Both the position numbers and the translations under genes were made by a program. DNA of 64,000 nucleotides from Neckera pumila (taxonomy: Eukaryota; Streptophyta; Bryopsida; Hypnales; Neckeraceae), in NCBI GenBank assembly GCA_963969595.1, contig OZ018417.1, forward strand, positions 23,004,501 through 23,068,500, in the 5' to 3' direction. Numbering within the stretch: position 1 is the stretch's first letter; every line of letters starts with the position of its first letter. Positions 11,860-23,716 of this stretch are shown piece after piece. The notes under the pieces were generated by a model. The model worked only from the letters and a program-made list of their open reading frames with translations, was not told where the DNA came from and ran no database searches.

Positions 11860-14754
11860 ATACCATTGTGGTAAAAGATATAGTGTTTAGATTATGAGTA
11901 TGGTACTCAAAACTTATATATAAAGTCTTTGTATTCCAAGGATAATTTCATTCTACAGGATTATTTGAAAACCACCCAAACAAAATACGAGATGTCAACC
12001 ACCCACCTATAAAAAAAATCAAGAGTATTAGTAAAATATAATATAATTTGACGTCTATGAGACTCAAAAAGCATACATTTGATCATCTGTAAAATTGCAT
12101 GTAGGCTTTTCATACTTTTTGTGGAGACAATCTAAATTATGTGTTGCGGACATGGCAAGCTAGCTGGCTCTTCCAAATTCATCTTTGGTTAGCAAATATT
12201 CTTCAATAGAATATAGTGTGTAACTAGTCAAAATCTACTATACTTTCATCATTTCATAACAACTTTGGATTTCAAATCTTGGCTTATGCTTTTGACACCA
12301 CATCCATTGGAAGCCCCTTCCAATCATCTTTCAACACACATGTCTCCTACTTGAAATATGCTCAAATATGTCCATGGTGGCCAATAATGTAGAGGTACCT
12401 TTAAAATGGCAATTATATTTTTGCATATTCAATTGCAAAGACATACTATAATCTTCTAATTGTGGTAGAGGATCTTCTTTGTTTTTTCTTCCACAATGAT
12501 TCTACTTATTTGTACACTTGGATTCTCAAATACAACTCTCTCACTCTCTACAAGCACACCAATTTTGTAACTCCAATTTTTGTCAAGGTTTGTTAATAAA
12601 CAATGATCTTTAATCCCTCAGCCTAAAGTCAATTCGCGTGTGGGAGCAATCTTGTCGCTTTTAATGTATTGTGAACTACGATATTGATATCTTCTATTGA
12701 CAAGATGCACAAAAGACCTGACCATCCAATTGATTTCATGTTTTTAGCACTCTATCTATGGTAATCCATCTGAAACCACCAATCATTTTCTGAGGTAGAG
12801 CACTATTGCCTAAAAATGAGGCCTCAAGAAGGCCGCTAAACCTGCCCCCTCCCCCCGCCCTTTGGTGATATTATGGAAAAAAAAATTGAAAATTGAAAAT
12901 GTGACGTGCACCACATTAGCACCACATCATTTTTTTTAATTTTTTTTAATTTTTTAATTTATTTCATAATTGCACACTGCAGGTGCTGAAAATCACGCAC
13001 TTGCAGTCTTGTTGAGGCCTGAAATTTTTTGTAATGAGAATTCGTCCCCTCAAGCGGTGAGGGGTTAAAGGGTTGAGAGTCTGAATTTACCCCTCATCAC
13101 TAACTTACATGGCATTGAATGCTTTGAGCTCAGCGTTGAGCAACAGCGCTGCAGGCCATCGGATCTCCAGGCCATTTAGTGACGAGGGAACCACCTCTAC
13201 ACCCGGTAGTGTGAGCATGACAGAACTAAAATGTCAAGGTTCAATGATCTTCGAATGGAATGAGATTGTACACAATCAAATATACCAATCTACAACCTCA
13301 ATCTGAAATTCATCCACCTCCCAAGATCAAACTAATACATATGCTTAACAATGAAGTAACGCAAAATAATTCCCTTACCACTGGAAATAAAGTTGGACTC
13401 TCGTCAAAGTTGCACAGAACGTAAATGGGTTCTGCCTCATTCTAAAATCCATCTCTCTCTGGAACTGTCCACATTGCTTGATCACCTCTTGCCACATACC
13501 CAAAATTCGTTGGCGTGGGTAACTTCTCAAAGAATGTATCAACTATCAAGTATTGCCGGTATCTTTGGTAGTCCACATCGCTGCATTGGCAACCATCCAG
13601 TATCCACGCAGTAAATATATTCCAATATGGGATTGTAACTTTTGCCTAGGCGAGAATTCAGGGGAAAAGCTACCCCCAAGGACAACGATTACAAATCAGT
13701 TTTCCTTAAAATCATCCCTAGTTGTTGCTTTCTAAAAGAAGTGGAGTACCGTTTGCATAAAAAACTGTTCTGGAGTCTTCATGTTACAAGCTACAGAAGC
13801 GATTCTACCCTGGCTTCCAATCGTCAAACTTCTATATTTCGGAACTGATTCCATGCATTAAAGATTTCTGCAAAAGGATCATTTGTCAGAGGAATCAAAA
13901 AACATATCCCATAGTCCTACATGCTCCACAGACGTGTCACTTTCCGTTCACCGAGCAGAAGAGGGTTACAGGATATAACGTAGCCCTTTGTTGCAGACCA
14001 TCCCATTGACCTAAAACTAAAACCTCAGCGTCCACAATCACATGCATACCAACCAGTTAGGTCCAATAAGCGCCTCCACGCCTCTGAGCTCTGGATAGAA
14101 TATCTAGTCCACATTCCACAACCAATAGTTAAAACATTCAGATTCTTCCGAACTTTTCTCCACCCATGTTAAAACATGTTGCAGCTCAATTTAGACAATG
14201 CTGTGCATTGTGCACGTTGAGCTTCAATCAGTGAAACAATTTCTATGGCATAACATAACTACTAATGTACACCTAAAGCATCCAAATAAGCATTTGAGCG
14301 TGGTTCATAAAAAAACTATCTTTAAAATTGTTGGGGTTCCTTGGCATGTGGGAGATGATTCCAATGCAAGTCAATTTTGGAGACTGTACGAATAAACTAC
14401 AAACTTTCAAAGTACTGATAACAGGAGAACCCAAAATCAAGCCTAGGCTCCCATGTCCAGACAGTGTACATTTTTAGGGCAAAAATGAAGAGGGGTTGCA
14501 ATGAGGTGTGTCATTGTCTTGTTCAAAAAACAATGAGAGCAAAAAATAGAGTTCGTTGAGCCTTACAAGTACTGCATGCAACATCTTTCGTGCGCTCAGT
14601 CCGCAAATACGACCACAGAAAGCAGTTGTCACTCGAAGCATATCCTACGCAGCCCCCCGCCTTCACCATCATTTCAAGGGCAAACCAAAGGTTGATGCAG
14701 TAAATCCCTATGGAGAAAACATGATTCATTCAAGGACATGCCAAAGAGCAAGAA
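11860..14754. other. Intergenic stretch, no supported gene
   Basis: AT-rich to about 12830, then a short C-rich patch (~12840-12865) and a poly-T/A stretch. From ~13020 to 14750 the composition is more balanced. Short open frames at 13109-13306, 13393-13614 and 14198-14395 match nothing I know. The part nearest 14755 should contain the 3' UTR of the minus-strand pectin methylesterase gene. Confidence 0.4.
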
Positions 14755-16405
14755 TCAGGCCGAGAGAGGGACAGGGATGTAGGGAGCATTGTGCGGATGC
14801 CGAGAAAGCCAAGTCCGCTGCGGATCAATGAAATCCACAGACAGGAACTTGGCCGCGTCGGCATCCGTGAGCTTGCGCATCCAGGGAACGCGCGGGGCCA
14901 GCGCACTGCCGGGTCCCGAGCACCGGAATTCAGCGAAGCACGCGGTTCGTTCCTTCTCCCGATCATTCCAGTTGTGCCAGCCCGCCGGCACAATGCACCC
15001 ATCCATGAACGTGAACGCAAACACCACACGCGCGCAGGGCTGCCACGGCCGTCCGAGGTGCATATACGGCTTGGGCTGCCCCGTCCCCGTGATCACGCAC
15101 CGTAAGAAGACGTACCCAGTGGGCTCCTCCGGGCTCCTGCACGACTGGGCGGTAATAAACCCCGCCGACTTGCAGTGAATGTGGCAATGCTCCAGGAGCA
15201 CCTGCGCGTTGCCGAAGATGAAGTCCACGCTGCCTTCGATGTAGCAGTCCCGGAAGTACTGTCGACCAAAGTGGAGATAGGCGGTGTCCTGCCACCCTAA
15301 GAAACGGCATTGGTAGAACGCACACCGGTCGGCCGTCACGCGAATGGCCACCGCTTGGCCGGATCCTGGCGGCGCCGCGTTCTCGAAGGTGACGTTCTGG
15401 GCGATGAAATCCTCCCCCTCCACGATTACCGAGCCGCATGCAAAGGTCCCTGTCCCGATCACCTGCGGGGACTGGTCGTGTTGGATGCTCGTGGCCGTGT
15501 TCGCCCAGGTCAGGATAGTTTGGTGAGCGTCTTCGCCCTGCACTTGCGCACCCCAACTCGGCGTTAGACACCCAGCCAGACATCGGCAACGTCGCAGCCG
15601 AGGAAGCCAAAATGAAATTCTGAATGTGAAATTCTGTCACATGCTGCAGATGGAATTCTATCACATTGGGATAGTAGTAATAGCGTTCAACGTCAAAACG
15701 ACATTCAAGAAATTATTGGGGTAGCAGGAGCGGGAAAGGTGGTCTAGAATCCTTTTCAATTTGTCGAACTCCTGATTATGACGTAATCATAATGAGAGTA
15801 CCGAATGAGTATGGACCTCAATGCGGGTTCTAGGGTTTGGTGAGAGAACCGAGGATGTGCTAGTAGAGAAGATGATGTTCCAGAGGTGTACTCTCCTTCC
15901 TGTTTGGCTCTGTGCCCTAAACACACGCGCTAGTTAGCAACATGAGGCCACTCTAATGTCCCAATTGCAGCTGGCTCGTGGTCCTTGCTGAACCCCGCGA
16001 TGGATGCCATACCTGGAGAGTGATGCGATTCTTCTGTTTGGGCACGTACACGGGCTGGTGGTAAACCCCCGGAGCCACGGAGATGACGACGCGCTTGCTG
16101 TTGGGCAACGGTAGAGCGTCGATGGCCGCTTGCACGCTGCGGAAGTGGCCACTGCCATCCAATGCCACGCGCAGCACTCCCCCCTCGTCGGGATTGCGAG
16201 CCTTCTCATTCGGCATGGCAGCAGAGCCCCTCAGAACTTCACCTCTCGGCGCTGCAGCAGGAGCCACGGCGCTTTCTTCGACCAGTGCGTCCCCGATCTG
16301 TGCGCGCCCTCCCAGCGGGGCTGCTGGATTGAGGGGGTGGCGCGCTCGGGGCGCCTTGGAGGCCTTGGTGGCCTTGGAGCTTCTGCTGCTCCCCGCAGCT
16401 CCCAT
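14755..16405 (-). CDS. PME31: Pectin methylesterase, PME31-type (no visible signal peptide)
   Basis: Pectinesterase (carbohydrate esterase family 8), which removes methyl esters from homogalacturonan. Two exons on the minus strand, 16405-16013 and 15537-14755 (TGA), with a GT-AG intron; 1176 bp, 391 residues. The start is the ATG at 16405; an in-frame TGA lies seven codons upstream. Residues ~1-75 are a low-complexity Ala/Ser/Lys/Pro-rich extension not found in Arabidopsis PME31 (about 317 residues). The beta-helix domain then begins with VLRVALDGSGHFRSVQAAID. Catalytic features are all present: GQAVAIRVTADRCAF, GWQDT (Asp ~215), EGSVDFIFGN (Asp ~236) and LGRPW (Arg ~294, Trp ~296). The close pattern match, including VIGTGTFACGSVIVEGEDFI, places it with PME31 rather than with the large secreted PMEI-PME proteins. 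No PMEI pro-region and no hydrophobic leader are encoded in this frame, so the cellular site is uncertain. Confidence 0.92.
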
Positions 16406-19229
16406 CAGTCGTCGTCACTCCGCCTGTAGCAGGAGTCGCGGAATTCGCAACCACGTCCCATCCACGGGCTCGAAGGGTGCGAGACCCGCCCTCCCCAACA
16501 GACAAACACAAGACCCCCGACTGAGCAAAGAAAACAAAGAAGAAGAGAAAGAGCTGCAAATAAGAAACGAAGTTCGTGCCGTGGAGGCGAGGAGGGAGAG
16601 CCCAGGAAAGATATGCTAAAGCATTCACATTTAAACCGTAAATGCCCGAGGCACCAAATTCTGGTGTCCACTGTTCACAAGTTCAGTAAAACCTTATTAA
16701 GTTACTATTTTTAGTAGTTTATATTTCTGAAAACTTCTTTATGAAGTCTAGTTTAGCATCAAAAATCTGATTTTGAAATTGAATGATGGTGATTTTTCTG
16801 TCCAAGATTTTGTGCAAGGGAGTCCATTGCTAGTATTGATTTTCTAGTGTTGAAAGTTCTTGAAAATGAGTTTCAAATACACTTGATTTTGGAGAAAAAA
16901 TCACATTAGAAATTCATTTAAAAAATTTGTAGAGTAGATTTTGAGAAGTCGTAAATTGATTGGGGTTGTGCATGTAATGTCTTTTGACCTCATATTTTTG
17001 GGGGGACCAATATTTTAGATTTGACATGTGAAAAGAGGATTGAAAGATTCAAATCAATTTCAAAATTTCAACACCCTCATGATCAAACAATATATTCTTT
17101 CAATGTATAAGTGATATTGTTGTATTTTTTTCCCATGTAATCTCTAGCATGTCTAGTTTGAATGTGTACAATTATAATTTAAAAAATTAATAATACTTAT
17201 CAAAATATTTAATTTATATTCAATTTAGAGCAAATCCCAAGAAGCTCAAAAAAGACCTTGGTCATTTGGGGGTTAAGGTGCAATTTTTGCTAGGTTGCCT
17301 CCCCATTTCTAGCATTGTCTCATCCCTCTAGAACTTCTATCACCTCCTTCGCAAAGTATTCCAAGTCTTCTTTGAACCGGTAGCATATAAAAAGAGTTCC
17401 TTCAAGGTCTAAAGACAAAATGCACATGGAAGCAAAGGTGAGGCAAGATGTGCATATTCCTAGTAGATAAATGGGATAAATTGTAAGAAAATTATTTTTA
17501 TTTTTATACAATCAGATAATATATCCTGCTCATTAGAGCCAATCAATGTTGACAGGCAGAGATAGGGGTCTAGGCTCAAATAGGTATCTAGGAAGGGCCA
17601 AATTTTGTATTTTTCATTTCGGACGTCGTATGGTCTATTTTTGAAAACATTGAATTTGAAAATAATACCTACAGCTCTATTTTACACTGGAAATTTAAGG
17701 GCCTATACAACTCCAAAATAAGGGGTGAGATAGGGGGCAATCTTTTGTCAAATGCCTAACTAGATCCTTATTTAGCTCTCAATATGGATTGACTTCCCAG
17801 AGAAATCACTGTCAATTTTTTAGAAAACTACTTGAATTAAAAGATAGAATCCAATAAATTCAAAGTAGAGAAATTTTATATAATATATAGGGCTACTATA
17901 GGGTCCATGAAATGCTACATATTCTATTATATATAAATTAGGGTATAGAAAAACATCATATAGTAGGAATTTTAATTGATAAATTAGCCTTAACAGTAGA
18001 GTTTGTGCAAATTTTTCATAGTACGATGAATACAGATGTGGAAAAATTATTTCATGTAGTTGATAAAATGGACATAGTCAAGAAAATCTACAATGAAGGG
18101 TGGTTGATTGAAATTGTGCCATGTTACTACCAATAGTAGTGTATATATCAAAAAAATTAAGTGTAAACGTAAGGCAATGACCATAAGTGATAGAAAATGT
18201 CACATTGCACAAATTGGGAGGTATACCTAATTACCTTAGTAGGTTCAATAAACAAAAAACTGTACAACATGAAGATAGAGTTTATAGTTTGTTTAGTTTC
18301 ATCGTTTGAAGTTATAAATGTTAAACACACTCTGATATTGGATGGGTTGTTTATGGGATAGTTTTAATGGGGATTTTGAAGTATTCAATGGTAAACTTGT
18401 TATTAATCCTCAAAGGTTGGAGGGTGTTTTAGAAAAAGAAAATCCAAAAAACTGCCTATTTTTATGTATTATCCAAAATTAATAATTAAATGATTTTTTT
18501 GAATTTTAACTATATAAAAGTGTATTAAACAAGTAAGTCAATGTGCAGAAAAAATTTCAGCCCATTTGACCAAGTAGATTGAAAGACTATAATGTTTGAA
18601 GTAAGAAAAAAAAACTTTATTCCTGCAAAATATGGTTAGCACTTCAAGCCCTCCTAGAGTATAATTTTTGTTTAATACAAAATGAAGATTTTGTCCATTC
18701 ATATGTATATGATGTTAGGCTTATTTGAGAAAAAATTTAGAAGCAAATATGGAGTCTAACTTACTCTAAACCAACCTGCAATGTAAAGAAGTTAAGTGCA
18801 TTGGCAACACTTGTCATTTTTTGGTGATTTCTTGTGCAACAAGGACAATTTTTATTTGAAACCCAAACCAGAAAATAAAAGACAAAAATTTGGAATATAG
18901 TACAAGTGGGAAAATTTTCAAGAACTTTCACTTCACATATTGCAAGATAATAGGGCTTAAAGTAGAAAAAATTGTTTATCCTTGAAGCCATTCCAACCTA
19001 GCTTATAAAATTTGACTCCTCTTAGTTTATGATTTGAGAACTAAGAGGTCCAATAGTATTGCTCCTAATACAAAATCTGAATTATGAGTCTTCATATAAA
19101 AGGATTTAGAAAAATTTGAATGAATAAAAACTAAGGTTGCTATAAAAATGGACTTTACATTATGAAAAGTTTGTCCTACTTTAGGTCCCCATTCCAATTT
19201 ATGTCAGGCAAATAAATACAATGGCTATT
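16406..19229. other. Promoter of PME gene, then AT-rich intergenic DNA
   Basis: 16406-16680 is GC-rich and probably the leader/promoter of the minus-strand PME gene. From ~16690 to 19229 the DNA is strongly AT-rich with no gene I can support. Only scattered short open frames remain. Confidence 0.45.
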
Positions 19230-20175
19230 TTAAAATGTTTTTAATGAAGATCCGATAAAAATTAGCAAATCCAAGGAAATATTGCACATTATGCACCATT
19301 CAAAAAGTTGATGACTACATGATAGCTTGAATCTTCTGAGGATTTATAAACAAATTTTTATTGGAAATGATGTACCTCAAAATTTCCACTTGTAATTGAT
19401 GAAATACGCAATTTTCTAATTTAGCATATAATCTAGCAACTTGTAGCTTTTGTAAAACAAATTTACATCTTCTTCAATACTTTTAGAATTAATCAAGATG
19501 CCATTGATAAAAATTTGTCAAATACATTTAAAAACTTGCAAAAGATATCATTCATCAAATATTGGAAGATAGCTGGTGCATTTATAAATCCAAATCGCAT
19601 GACATTGTATTTGAAAATGCCCATACCTTATTTGAATTACAATCTTCCATTCATCCTTTTTTTTCACATGTACCAAATTATATGCTCGACAAAGATCAAT
19701 CTTGGTATAGATTTGGCTTGTGTGAGTTGATTAAAAAGTCCACAGAGCAATAGGTAGTGATTTTTTATCATCAATTTATTTAGTCCTCGATAATCCACAT
19801 CTGTAAATCTTCTTTTTTCTTGCCAAAGAAGATTGGTGCTCTTATGGGGGACTTAGAAATGCCAAATAAAACTTTGATAAGTTGTTCTTTCATATGTTTT
19901 TAAAATGCAAAAAATTTGTTCTGCAACAAATTGTAAATTGAATAAAATGGTGGTTGGGCCTTGTCTTAAAAATTAATAGTACAATTATATAGACAATGTT
20001 CCGGTACAATGTCCGCATTCTTCTTTGTGAATACATCTTGAAATTTTTTATATTGCTCTAAAATGTTTATTGAAGTAGTGCCTAGTTTGTATGTTGGAGT
20101 TGCATAAATAACAAAGGATGTAACGATTTTAGTAGCTCTCATGAATGCTCTAACTCCAATAAAATAGGCTTGTTG
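19230..20175 (-). pseudogene. Decayed Ty3/gypsy retrotransposon pol (reverse transcriptase region)
   Basis: Read on the minus strand, fragments of a Ty3/gypsy polyprotein appear in the right order with many stops and frameshifts. First comes VFTKKNADIVPEH (20.05 kb), the linker upstream of the RT. Then TDVDYRGLNKLMIKNHY (about 19.8 kb) matches the RT motif usually written VDYRxLNKxTIKNRYPLP. Remnants of the following Asp motif, a TNAPA-like block (~19.6 kb) and the region after the YLDD motif (~19.5-19.3 kb) follow. No intact frame is left, so this is a dead copy. The gag of probably the same element lies at 20753-21060. LTRs were not identified. Confidence 0.8.
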
Positions 20176-20394
20176 CACTATAAGAAATCCGCGTTTTAGA
20201 TGACGAAGCCCTGATTTTTCATGACGGCTTTTAGTAGAAGTCTATTACAACAAACCCATGTTTTTATATCAACATTAATGTTTGATTGGACGTTTCTATT
20301 GATAAAAAAACATGGGTTTATTGCATTGGGTGTCCACTAAAAGCCGTCATGAAAAATTAGGATTCGTCACCTAAAACGTGGGTTTCTTATAGTG
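20176..20394. mobile_element. CACTA-type MITE (219 bp) nested in the Ty3/gypsy remnant
   Basis: Starts CACTATAAGAAATCC and ends with the inverted form TTTCTTATAGTG. The arms continue as a long imperfect inverted repeat (tagatgacgaagcc..., then catgacggcttttagt, repeated in reverse near the other end). A 3-bp direct repeat TTG flanks it (20173-20175 and 20395-20397). CACTA termini plus a 3-bp target duplication are the hallmarks of the CACTA (En/Spm) superfamily. No transposase is encoded. It sits between the gag and pol remnants of the retrotransposon, so it inserted later. Confidence 0.85.
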
Positions 20395-20752
20395 TTGGTT
20401 GGAGGTTGCCTAGTAGGTTTTATTGAACTTCTTTAATCCAAAATCAAGCAAAATCATAAAATACCAAGAAGGTTGAGATGAGAAGATAGGACCTTGTTTA
20501 AATTGCCAAAGAAAAGAGTCTAGCTGTACGATCTCTACTGTGACTTGACACTATTGTTTTTCAAATGTGTACTATCTGGTACAATTGCACTTCTTGTTTT
20601 GAATGTGTAATACTAATGTTTTTTGTGACAATCATTAGCACACTCAATGGTCAATTCTTCTACAATACAAATATAATCCTTTGTTGCATGGATGTTTCTT
20701 TTCTTGAGCACTAACCGGTGCAAATCAAGCTACGTACATTGGTTTATATCTT

Positions 20753-21060
20753 CTACGCTTGCAATTGGTTGTTTGATATTTGTAAAAAATAATTGAGTGT
20801 GTAAAGGTAACATGTTGTTTGGAAGTATTCCATACTTGTTGGTTTTGTCATCATTGAAAATGACCAATTATCATACTTCACTACTTGACTTATTACCTCA
20901 TTCAATAATTGAGGGTTAGACAAAGATAAAAGTAGGTCCTTCACATCATCTTGTAGGCCCCATTGAAATTGATTTGTAAATATTTCTTCATTCCAATTGA
21001 TATCGCAAGTCATTTGCCGAAATTCTAATGCATATGTAGATGTAGAATACAAGCTTTATT
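20753..21060 (-). pseudogene. Decayed Ty3/gypsy gag fragment
   Basis: Minus-strand frame of about 100 residues with the plant Ty3/gypsy gag core: YALEFRQMTCDINWNEE, FQWGLQDDVKDLLL and NEVISQVVKYDN. The order gag (right) to pol (left) on the minus strand fits one element, interrupted by the MITE at 20176-20394. Upstream gag sequence fades into stops before 21120. The zinc knuckle and protease are not readable. Confidence 0.75.
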
Positions 21061-21225
21061 TGTAAGGAATAAATATTATTATGTTCTCTAAAAACTCTGC
21101 AAATGTTGTGGAGAACAACTCAAAATTGTTCAAGATTAGTGATCTTTTTTTAATTTAAAGGAGCAAATCAACATAGAGTTTTCTCTATAAACAAAGTTTC
21201 AAAGAGACTTAGTTGTGATTCATCT

Positions 21226-23713
21226 CAGTGTAAGAAAACCCCGTTTTTTTTTATGTTAACATCAAACAAGCAAGTTTTTCAAAACACCAGCACATTAGCA
21301 CAAAGATGAAATTGCGGCTATAGGAGGCAGAATTCAATTGGATGTTCCATAAAACATATGGACGTCACATGCAAAACGAGTTCATGTCATATGCGACGGG
21401 AATGTTCTCAGAGGCACCAAAAAAAACATAGGCATGTTTTGAACATCGTTTAAGAAAACACAAATATGCCACGTTGGCAAGGGGTTTTAGTTTTATTGCT
21501 AGTAAATTACTGAAATTTATTGTGGGCTGAGGTAAAACGTTGACCACATGTAAAACACAAAAAAGGGGCAGTTTTGTAGCATCCTTTCTCAAAAACCTCA
21601 TATGGAAAAGTTGGATGGGAAAGCTATAGAATGACTTCATTTTCCATTGTACTTCCAATATAGCACAAACTATATTAATAAGTCCTAAAAAATTAGTATA
21701 ATGCATTGTAGCATATATACTATCTATAAATTAGTGTTTCCATGCTCCTAGATACTTCAAAATAAAACATATTTAATTTTTAAATTTTGAAGATTCATTT
21801 CTTAACTACATTGCAAATGAATCTTTTTTTCACTACAATTATTGTTTGTATCTTCTCCTAAACAACAAAGAATATTGGAAACAAAACAATGATTTTGCAC
21901 TCACTTCCATTGTGTGCTGCACTTATTCCATTTTCCATTGAAGGCTTCAAAATAATTGGATTGTGAATAGATTAGAAGACATTGCAATCTTCATATTATA
22001 GCCATATTCAATATTTCTAGCGCAAATTCTTCTTTTGAAACAATTTTGCTATCATCTCATGATTCTACAAGGCACTTCTTCTTCTATAACTTGAAATTTG
22101 TCCAAGTTCATTATTTCATTACTCAAAAATTATCTTGACAGTGTAGTAAAGTAATAATATTGTAAAAGTAGGTACTCACCTTCTACTATTACATCAATGA
22201 CATTTAAACACAAAGTGCAAAAGGTACCACATTTTGGTGTTACCAAAATTTTGAAGTGAAAGAACTCTTAAATTGGTCATTGTTTTAGTTAGTTTTTTTT
22301 GGTAAATGATGTCTCTTGGAGTGTAGACTTAACATCGAACATTTGATTTTGATGATGAATAATTACAATTTTTCAATTCAGCATTTTGTGCAAGGGTGTC
22401 TATTGCAAATCTTCATTTTCTATTGTCGAGGATTCTTCGAACTTAGCGTGAGTACAATACAACTTGGAGGGAAAAACACAATACATATTTGTTTTCATAA
22501 GATGTATATTGCATATTATGAAGTTAAGGAAATTCTTAGCAAAAGTACTTTCTTCAAGATCAACATTTTGGATTTGACATGGGACAAAAAGAATTATTGA
22601 AAGACTACAAATGAATTGCACACGTTAGCAAGGGCTTTAGATTTGACTGCAAGTTTCTAGAAGTTACTCAAGGCTGAGATAAAATGTTGACCACATGTGA
22701 ACAAAACATAAGGAGGACAGCCATATTGCACGCTTTTTAAAAAAAGGGCACATGACGTGGCTTTGAGTGACATGGCACCCAATGAAGACGAAGTGGCATG
22801 CCATGTCAGCATATTTAAACATTGTTTTTGTAGACGTCAACTAAAACATCAATTGAGATGTCCTTTGAGATGTCCGGATGATTTTTGCAAGGTCAACTAA
22901 CACGGCAATTGAGGCACCTAGATGTTTTTTGCAACAACATTGTATTCATCAAGATGCTCATGATTGTCTAAAATTTTGCTTTATTACAGTTTCACGTTTT
23001 ACAAATCCCATATGCTTTGTCTTTCTTTCTACCATCTACTTCTATATATAGCTTGTCTTTTCATATCAATATACTTTCAATAAATGGCTTACAATAAAAT
23101 TGCCAATATGGTGTATTGTGTATGGCATACAATATATGGTGTACAATATATTATATATGTATATGGTATTTAATGTATGGTGCAGGGTATATAATGTATT
23201 GTGTATGGTGTACAATGAATAGTATATTGTGCATGGTATACAATGTATTGTACATGGTATATTGTGTATAGTCTATTTTGTATGGAATACGTCTAAGTTA
23301 ATGTTTAAATTGATGTTGCAAAATGTTTGGATGTCTAAGTTATCATCTCAAAAAACGTTTTAAGAAACATCTTAATGTTTAACTTGACGTCACTAAAAAC
23401 ATTATTAATATTCTCAAATAACATGACGTCAGGTGCCATGTCATCTCCGTGTCGGGTGAAAAAATATTCCATATGGCATTGCCTGCCTACGTGGCGCTTA
23501 CGTGATTGTCACACGGCACATTTTTTCCAACTTTTTAGACCATGTTCTTGAGGCATTGATCTAAAACAAGGCATGTTTTTTCATATTTTTGCGTATTTTT
23601 GCCACATCAATCTTGATAGATTTTATTAGACATTAAAGGTGGCATGCCTGACATTAATAAAAACATACTACCACGCTTTAAGCTTGTCCACAAAACGAGG
23701 GTTTCTTATAGTG
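21226..23713. mobile_element. Probable 2.5-kb CACTA-like non-autonomous element
   Basis: The right end reads ...cgagggtttcttatagtg, i.e. CACTATAAGAAACCCTCG inverted. The left end at 21226 reads CAGTGTAAGAAAACCCCG, matching with a few differences. A 3-bp duplication TCT flanks both sides (21223-21225 and 23714-23716). Inside there is no transposase frame. There is a microsatellite-like block around 23090-23285 built on tatggtgtacaatat words, plus several gacgtca/acatcaattgagatgtc motifs that may be subterminal repeats. The degraded left terminus lowers confidence. Confidence 0.45.
23090..23285. repeat. Degenerate short-period repeat (tatggtgtacaatat-type)
   Basis: Irregular tandem reiteration of words such as tatggtgtac, aatgtatggtg and tatattgtg over about 200 bp, inside the putative CACTA-like element. 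It has no coding content. Confidence 0.6.
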
Positions 23714-23716
23714 TCT

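Noticed and set aside
14963..15664. Long minus-strand frame (233 codons) over the PME gene
   Set aside because: It is the shifted reading of the GC-rich PME exon 2, whose real frame contains all catalytic motifs.
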